Part shown: positions 39,401-43,998 of the stretch, piece by piece
Position numbering within the stretch: position 1 is the first letter of the stretch
Layout: each line of letters begins with the position of its first letter
From: Chara braunii
Taxonomy: Eukaryota; Streptophyta; Charophyceae; Charales; Characeae
Direction: 5' to 3'
Assembly: GCA_003427395.1 (NCBI GenBank)
Contig: BFEA01000291.1
Coordinates: 847,484 to 891,481, forward strand
Length of the DNA: 43,998 nucleotides
Notes under the pieces: generated by a model
What the model saw: only the letters and a program-made list of their open reading frames with translations
Database searches by the model: none
What the model was told of the DNA's origin: nothing
Made by a program: the position numbers and the translations under genes

Positions 39401-42400
39401 GAAGGGACTGACCCTGCCTTAGTGCGAGTTGTGCATAAGTGCATTCCCAATTTCTCAGCGAGGAGATGATGAGAAACAATTGAACACATCCTCTAGTGCC
39501 CCAACCAAGTATCGCTTCGGAGGTGGTGGGACGGGGTCTCGAGCCACGTGGAAATGTCGGAAACCGGGCCATGGGAATGAAGAGCACTATTATGTGGAGT
39601 ATGGAGCCCGAACCAGGCAGCCAAATTCACAATTAACCTTTTCAAAATAGCCAGGAAGGCTATTCTCTGGTCTATATGACAACGACGCTGCACGTTTAAA
39701 ATGGAAGGCGTAAGGTTAGAGGGCCCAAAATTCACTGATGCTATTCGGCAACAAGTGCAAACCAAGCAGAAGGGACTGGCCCTGGCTTAGTGCAGGTTGT
39801 GCACATGTGCAATCCCAATTTCTCATCAAGGAGACGACCAGAAACAATTGAACACATACTCCTCCAGTTTCCCGGCCCAGTATGACTTTGGAGGTGGTGG
39901 GACAAGGTCTGGAGCCACTTGGAAATGCCACAAACCTGGCCATGGGAATGGAGAGCACTGTTATGTGCAGTATGGTACCCGAACTTGGCAGCCGAATTCA
40001 CAATTAACCTTTCCAAAATAGTCAGAAAGGCTATTCTCTGGGCTCTGTGACAACGACGCTGCACCTTTGAAATGGAATGTGTAAGGTTAGAGGGCCCAGA
40101 ATTCCCGCTACTATTCGGCAACAAGTGCAAACTGAGCTGAAGGGACTGGCCCTGCCCTAGTGCAGGTTGTGCACAAGTGCATTCCCAAATTTTCAACGAG
40201 GAGATAACCAAAAATAATTGAACACATATTCCTCCAGTGCCCCGGCCCAGTATGGCTTTGGAGGTGGTGGGACGGGGCTTAGAGCCACGAGGAAATGCCA
40301 GAAACGTGCCCATGGGAATAGAGGGCACTATTACGTGCAGTATGGAGCCCAAACCAGGCAGCCGCATTCACAATTAACCTTTTTCAAAATAGCCAGGAAG
40401 GTTATTCTCTGGGCTCTGTGACAACGTCGCTGCACCTTTGAAATGGAAGGTGTAAGGTTAGAGGGTCCAGAACTCACCGCTACTATTCGGCAAACTGAGC
40501 AGAAGGGACTGGCCCTGCCCTAGTGTATGCTGTGCACAAATACATTCTCAATTTCTCATCGAGGAGACGACCAGAAACAATTGGAGCCACTTAGAAATGC
40601 CAAAATCCTGGCCATGGGAATGGAGACCACTATTATGTGCAGTATGGAGCCCTAACCAGGCAGCCGAATTCACAATTAACCTTTTCAAAATAGCTTGGAA
40701 GGCTATTCTCTGGGCTCTATGACAACGACGCTGCACCTTTGAAATGGAAGGTGTAAGCTTAGAGGGCCCTGAATTCACCGATACTATTCGGCAACAAGGG
40801 CAAACTAAGCAGAAAGGACTGACCCTACCCTAGTGCAGGCTGTGCAAAAGTGCATTCCCAATTTCTCATCGAGCAGACGACCAAAAATAATTAAACACAT
40901 ACTCCTCTAGTGCCCCAGACCAGTATGTCTTTGGAGGTGGTGGGACGGGGTCTGGAGCCACTTGGAAATGCCGGAAACCTGGCCATGGGAATGAAGAACA
41001 CTATTATGTGCAGTATGGAGTCTAAACCAGGCAGCCGAATTAACAATTAACCTTTTCAAAATAGTCAGGAAGGCTATTCTCTGGGCTCTGTGACAACGAC
41101 GCTGCACCTTTGAAATGGAAGGTGTAAGGTTAGAGGGCCCAAAATTCATCGATGCTACTCGGCAAGAAGTGCAAACCGAGCAGAAGGGAGTGACCTAGTT
41201 TGACCGTGCCCTAGTGCAGGCTGTGCACAACTGCATTCGCGATTTCTCATCGAGGATACGACCAGAAACAATTCAATACATATTCCTTCACTGCCATGGC
41301 CCAGTATGGCTTTGGAGGTGGTGGGACAAGGTCTGGAGCCACTTGGAAATGTCGGAAACCTAGCCATGGGAATGGAGGGCACTATTATGTGCAGTATAGA
41401 GCCCAAACTAGGCAGCCGAATTCACAATTAACCTTTTCAAAATAGCCAGGAAGGCTATTCTTTGGGGTCTGTGATAACGACGCTGCACCTTTGAAATGAA
41501 AGGTGTAAGGTTAGAGGGACCAAAATTCACCGATACGATTCGGCAACAAGTGCAAACGGAGCAGAAGGGACTGGCCTTGGCCTAGTGCAGGCTGTGCACA
41601 AGTGCATTCCCAATTTCTCATCGAGGAGACGACCAGAAATAATTGAACACATATTCCTCCAGTGCCCCGGCCCAGTATGGCTTTGGAGGTGGTTGTCTGG
41701 AGCCACTAGGAAATGCCAGAAACCTGGCCATGGGAATTGAGAGCACTATTGTGTGCAGTATGGAGCCCGAACTAGGCAGCTGAATTCACAATTAACCTTT
41801 TCAAAATAGCCAGGAAGGCTATGCTCTGGGCTCTGTGACAACGACGCTACACCTTTGAAATGGAATGTGTAAGGTTAGAGGGGTCAGAATTCACCGCTAC
41901 TATTCGGCAACAAGTGCAAACTGAGCTGAGGGGACTGACCCTGCCCTAGTGCAAGTTGTGCACAAGTGCATTCCCAATTTCTCATCGAGGAGATGACCAG
42001 AAACAATTGAACACATATTCCTCCAGTGCCCCGGCCCAGTATGGCTTTGGAGGTGGTGGGACAGGGTATGGGGCCACTTGGATATGCCGGAAACCTGGCC
42101 ATGGGAATGGAGAGCACTATTATGTGCAGTATGGAGCCCGAACCAGGCAGCCGAATTCACAATTAACCTTTTAAGAATAGCCAGGAAGGCTATTCTCTGG
42201 GCTCTGTGACAACGGCCCTGCACCTTTGAAATTGAAGGTGTAAGGTTAGAGGGCGCAAAATTCACTGATAATATTCGGCAACAAGTGCAAACCGAGCAGA
42301 AGGGACTGGCCATGCCCTAGTGCAGGTTGTGCACAAGTGCATTCCCAATTTCTCATCGAGGAGACGACCAGAAACAATTGAACACATATTCCTCCAGTGC

Positions 42401-42593
42401 CCCGGCCCAGAATGGCTTTGAAGGTGGTGGGACAGGGTCTGGAGCCAGTTGGAAATGCCGAAAACCTGGCCATGGGAATGGAGAGCACTATTATGTGCAG
42501 TATGGAGCCCAGACCGGGCAGGCGAATTCACAATTAACCTATTCAAAATAGCAAGGAGAAGGCTATTCTCTTGGCTCTATGACAACGACGCTG
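36423..42593 (+). repeat. Six-monomer higher-order repeat, 2163 bp
   Basis: The 301-bp deletion variant (markers 38269-38570 and 40432-40733) and the 381/382-bp insertion variant (38941-39322 and 41103-41485) each recur after exactly 2163 bp by marker position. The short CACATCCTC variant (about 37319 and 39484), the ATGTGCAATCCC variant (about 37640 and 39803) and the GAGC(C/T)GAAG variant (about 37971 and 40133) recur at about the same distance. A third copy after 41103 is incomplete. Confidence 0.8.
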
Positions 42594-42668
42594 CACCTTT
42601 TGAAATGGAAGGTGTAAGGTTAGAGGGCTCAGAATTCACCGATACTATTCAGCAACAAGTGCAAACTG

Positions 42669-43260
42669 AAATAAGAGTCCAATGGGGGGGAAGGAGTGAT
42701 CATCAGAGACTACTGCCTGAGTTTAAATGAATGGACCAAGCTGGGCGTTTCTATCCCTCTAAGACCTCCGGGAGACTTTCCAGATATGTTCCCACCCCCG
42801 GCACATTCTCTGGTGGAACTGGAGTGGTATGGAATATATTGAAAAAGGGGGGAGTTCGGAGACAGGTATGAGGGGCAAGGGTCAGGGCTCAGGGTTCAGG
42901 GTCTAGGTTTAAAGTTTTAACCCACAGTAAGGGGTACAACCAGCAGCAACCACAGTCAGTCTCAGTTGAGAATGCAGAACACTCGCACTCAACAAGGAAG
43001 GGTAGGACACGGGGGTTAGGGTCCAGGATTAAAGGATTACTAGCAGAAAAAATGCAACGCAGAGCACTTGTACTCAATAGGATACATGGCGCCCCACCGG
43101 AAGGGCGAAGAGGTGCAGAAGAAGTTTCAAGGATTCCCTCGAACTCAGTCAAAAAAAAAAAAGAAGTAGCCACGGGACCTGCGGTTTCTACCTCTTCCCC
43201 TCCGCTACCATGCAGCCAATAAACTTTAGGTCGCTGCGTAGTTCTGCCTGACAAACTCTT
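42669..43260 (+). pseudogene. Probable LINE 2 end / 3' UTR
   Basis: After the last monomer the sequence leaves the repeat at CAAACTGA and reads in one frame VQWGGRSDHQRLLPEFK (42690-42730), then runs into purine-rich DNA with repeated AGGGTC/AGGGTT words (42870-42920) and an A run (43151-43162). It has no motif of its own; position after the array and the frame continuity suggest the original LINE C-terminus and 3' UTR. The minus-strand open frame here is likely chance. Confidence 0.35.
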
Positions 43261-43872
43261 TTCTTGCTAGGTACGCACTGCAGCTTGCTGTCATTTCGGT
43301 CATTTCAGTCATTTCAGTCATTCACTTGTGTGCTTGTATACAACCAAACAATTTCAATGTTCAGGGACTCTGGACCCGCTTTCCAGGAGGTGCTGCTTCC
43401 CAACAATAGATGGAGCCTCCCCGATAGTGCTACTTGGTGGTGCCTGCTCTTACCAGCACCCCTAGCATGAGCCCGGGCTGTTTCTTCTTCTTCAAAAAAA
43501 AACAAAGGAAATCCATATGGAATGTATGGTGAAAATCAGGCGTTGTTGGCCCTGGCTCCATTGGATTCTTTTTTTTCTTTTTTTTTTCAGTGGAATTTTT
43601 AGGTGGCTCATTCCTGAAGTGTTACACTTTTGGCAGGGTTTTCTTTTTCGATCTTTCTTGGGATCTTTTGGCTCTAGCTTATACTGAGAGGTTTTCGCGA
43701 CTAGAGGTAGAAGCTGACATACGTGTTTCAGGTTCTTTAAACGTCTTTTTCTTTTCTATTTGCTCCTTTCCACAGGGAAGGAGCTCCGCCTGCTGAGTGA
43801 GGCTGGAGACCTTACGGCCCCTGAATCCGTAACTCTTTCAAGTTTCAAGCTATCTTGTATATTTTGCCTTGG
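43261..43872. other. No gene seen
   Basis: Short (TCATTTCAG)n at about 43292-43322, T-rich tracts (43565-43590), and unassigned sequence with short frames lacking motifs. Confidence 0.5.
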
Positions 43873-43930
43873 GCACTGGGGGAGGGGAGGGGGGGGGGGG
43901 GGGACACATCTAGATGTGTATAAGAGACAG
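43873..43930. other. Poly-G plus Tn5 mosaic end: sequencing-adapter artefact
   Basis: A G-rich run (43868-43903) is followed by ACACATCT (43904-43911) and AGATGTGTATAAGAGACAG (43912-43930). The latter is the exact 19-bp Tn5 mosaic end used in Nextera tagmentation; ACACATCT is the inner part of the inverted mosaic end, giving the head-to-head mate-pair junction. It is almost certainly not genomic. Confidence 0.93.
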
Positions 43931-43998
43931 CCCTATAGGAGAAGTGGTTGGCACCCAGATCGGGTGCAGGGCTGCAAGTATTTTTCAAAGATAGATTT
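43931..43998 (+). pseudogene. Ty3/gypsy RT fragment (probably joined by artefact)
   Basis: The last bases encode GCKYFSKID in the plus direction, matching the RT segment at about 22793-22815 of element B ([16 protein letters not shown]). It is separated from the rest by adapter sequence, so its linkage to this locus is not supported. Confidence 0.75.

Larger units (their letters stand above)
33588..42668 (+). repeat. Tandem array of 25 LINE-derived monomers (about 370 bp)
   Basis: Each monomer runs from about AAGGGACTGGCCCTGCCCTA to ...CAACAAGTGCAAACTGA. The marker GCACCTTTGAAATG (or variant) recurs at 33881, 34252, 34619, 34990, 35359, 35730, 35963, 36423, 36795, 37157, 37525, 37897, 38269, 38570, 38941, 39322, 39690, 40061, 40432, 40733, 41103, 41485, 41849, 42220 and 42593. 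Usual spacing is 362-373 bp; variants are 233, 301, 381/382 and 460 (the last with an insertion). In one frame a monomer encodes ETIEHIFLQCPGPVWLWRWW, DRVWSHLEMPETWPWEWRAL and AAEFTINLFKIARKAILWAL: the His-X3-Cys half of the LINE zf-RVT motif and following C-terminus. The period is not a multiple of three, so no long protein results. Frames on both strands are shadows of the repeat. Confidence 0.92.

Noticed and set aside
33588-42668. A repetitive Trp-rich zinc-binding protein family encoded by the array
   Set aside because: The unit is about 370 bp, not a multiple of three, so the frame changes every monomer, with frequent stops; similar frames appear on both strands as shadows of the repeat.
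43868-43903. G-quadruplex element
   Set aside because: The G run directly abuts adapter sequence and is probably a sequencing artefact.
43904-43930. A natural Tn5-like insertion
   Set aside because: It is the engineered 19-bp mosaic end in inverted junction form next to poly-G, with no transposon body; a library adapter explains it.

Overview
The window looks like transposon-rich nuclear DNA from the green lineage (a land plant or streptophyte alga; a Chara-like genome would fit, but I cannot prove the species). The evidence is a plant-type U6 snRNA sequence (minus strand, 32252-32349), a Ty3/gypsy element whose primer-binding site begins TGGTATCAGAG (complementary to the plant initiator Met-tRNA), and abundant (CA)n, (AATC)n and poly(A/T) tracts. 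I see no intact host gene. Every protein-coding trace I can recognise belongs to a transposable element, and nearly all are broken by stops or frameshifts.

Layout. 1-4490: two long arms in inverted orientation (1-870 and 3360-4480), made of microsatellites, fold-back hairpins and AT-rich DNA. They flank a minus-strand Ty3/gypsy fragment (A, 1024-2446) and a small transposon with a perfect 8-bp target duplication (2704-2955). 4488-4991: a long-inverted-repeat element, with a truncated second copy at 24957-25346. 5690-7410: a decayed LINE. 8410-12275: a decayed minus-strand retroelement with a CCHC knuckle, a Lys/Glu-rich coiled coil and a possible RT-type protein, interrupted by two copies of a 343-351 bp MITE. 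12660-18700: microsatellites, Gln/Pro-type simple repeats, tRNA-derived SINE traces and GC-rich minisatellites. 18889-24956: Ty3/gypsy B (plus strand: LTR, PBS, gag, protease, RT, RNase H, integrase; 3' end lost). 24957-27397: MITE and SINE remains. 27398-30943: Ty3/gypsy C (minus strand, 3' end lost), facing B.

31340-about 43250 is a second LINE, the most unusual part. It carries a 58-bp minisatellite made of its own RT coding sequence (31405-31694), then a U6 snRNA retropseudogene with target-site duplication and poly(A) tail (31735-32349). That pseudogene is itself interrupted at the U6 3' end by a MITE (31777-32250). A 9.1-kb tandem array follows (33588-42668): 25 monomers of about 370 bp derived from the LINE zinc-finger/C-terminal coding region. 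The array shows a six-monomer, 2163-bp higher-order period.

The last 95 bases are suspect. A poly-G run and a Tn5 mosaic-end/Nextera junction sequence (43904-43930) precede 68 bases of unrelated gypsy RT, which points to a library or assembly artefact.

The main biological themes are: (1) several small non-autonomous DNA-transposon families, each with its own self-complementary GC-rich word in its subterminal regions and, where ends can be read, an 8-bp target duplication; (2) conversion of LINE coding sequence into minisatellite and satellite DNA; (3) nested retroposition of U6. All assignments come from reading the sequence and from family knowledge; no search was run.
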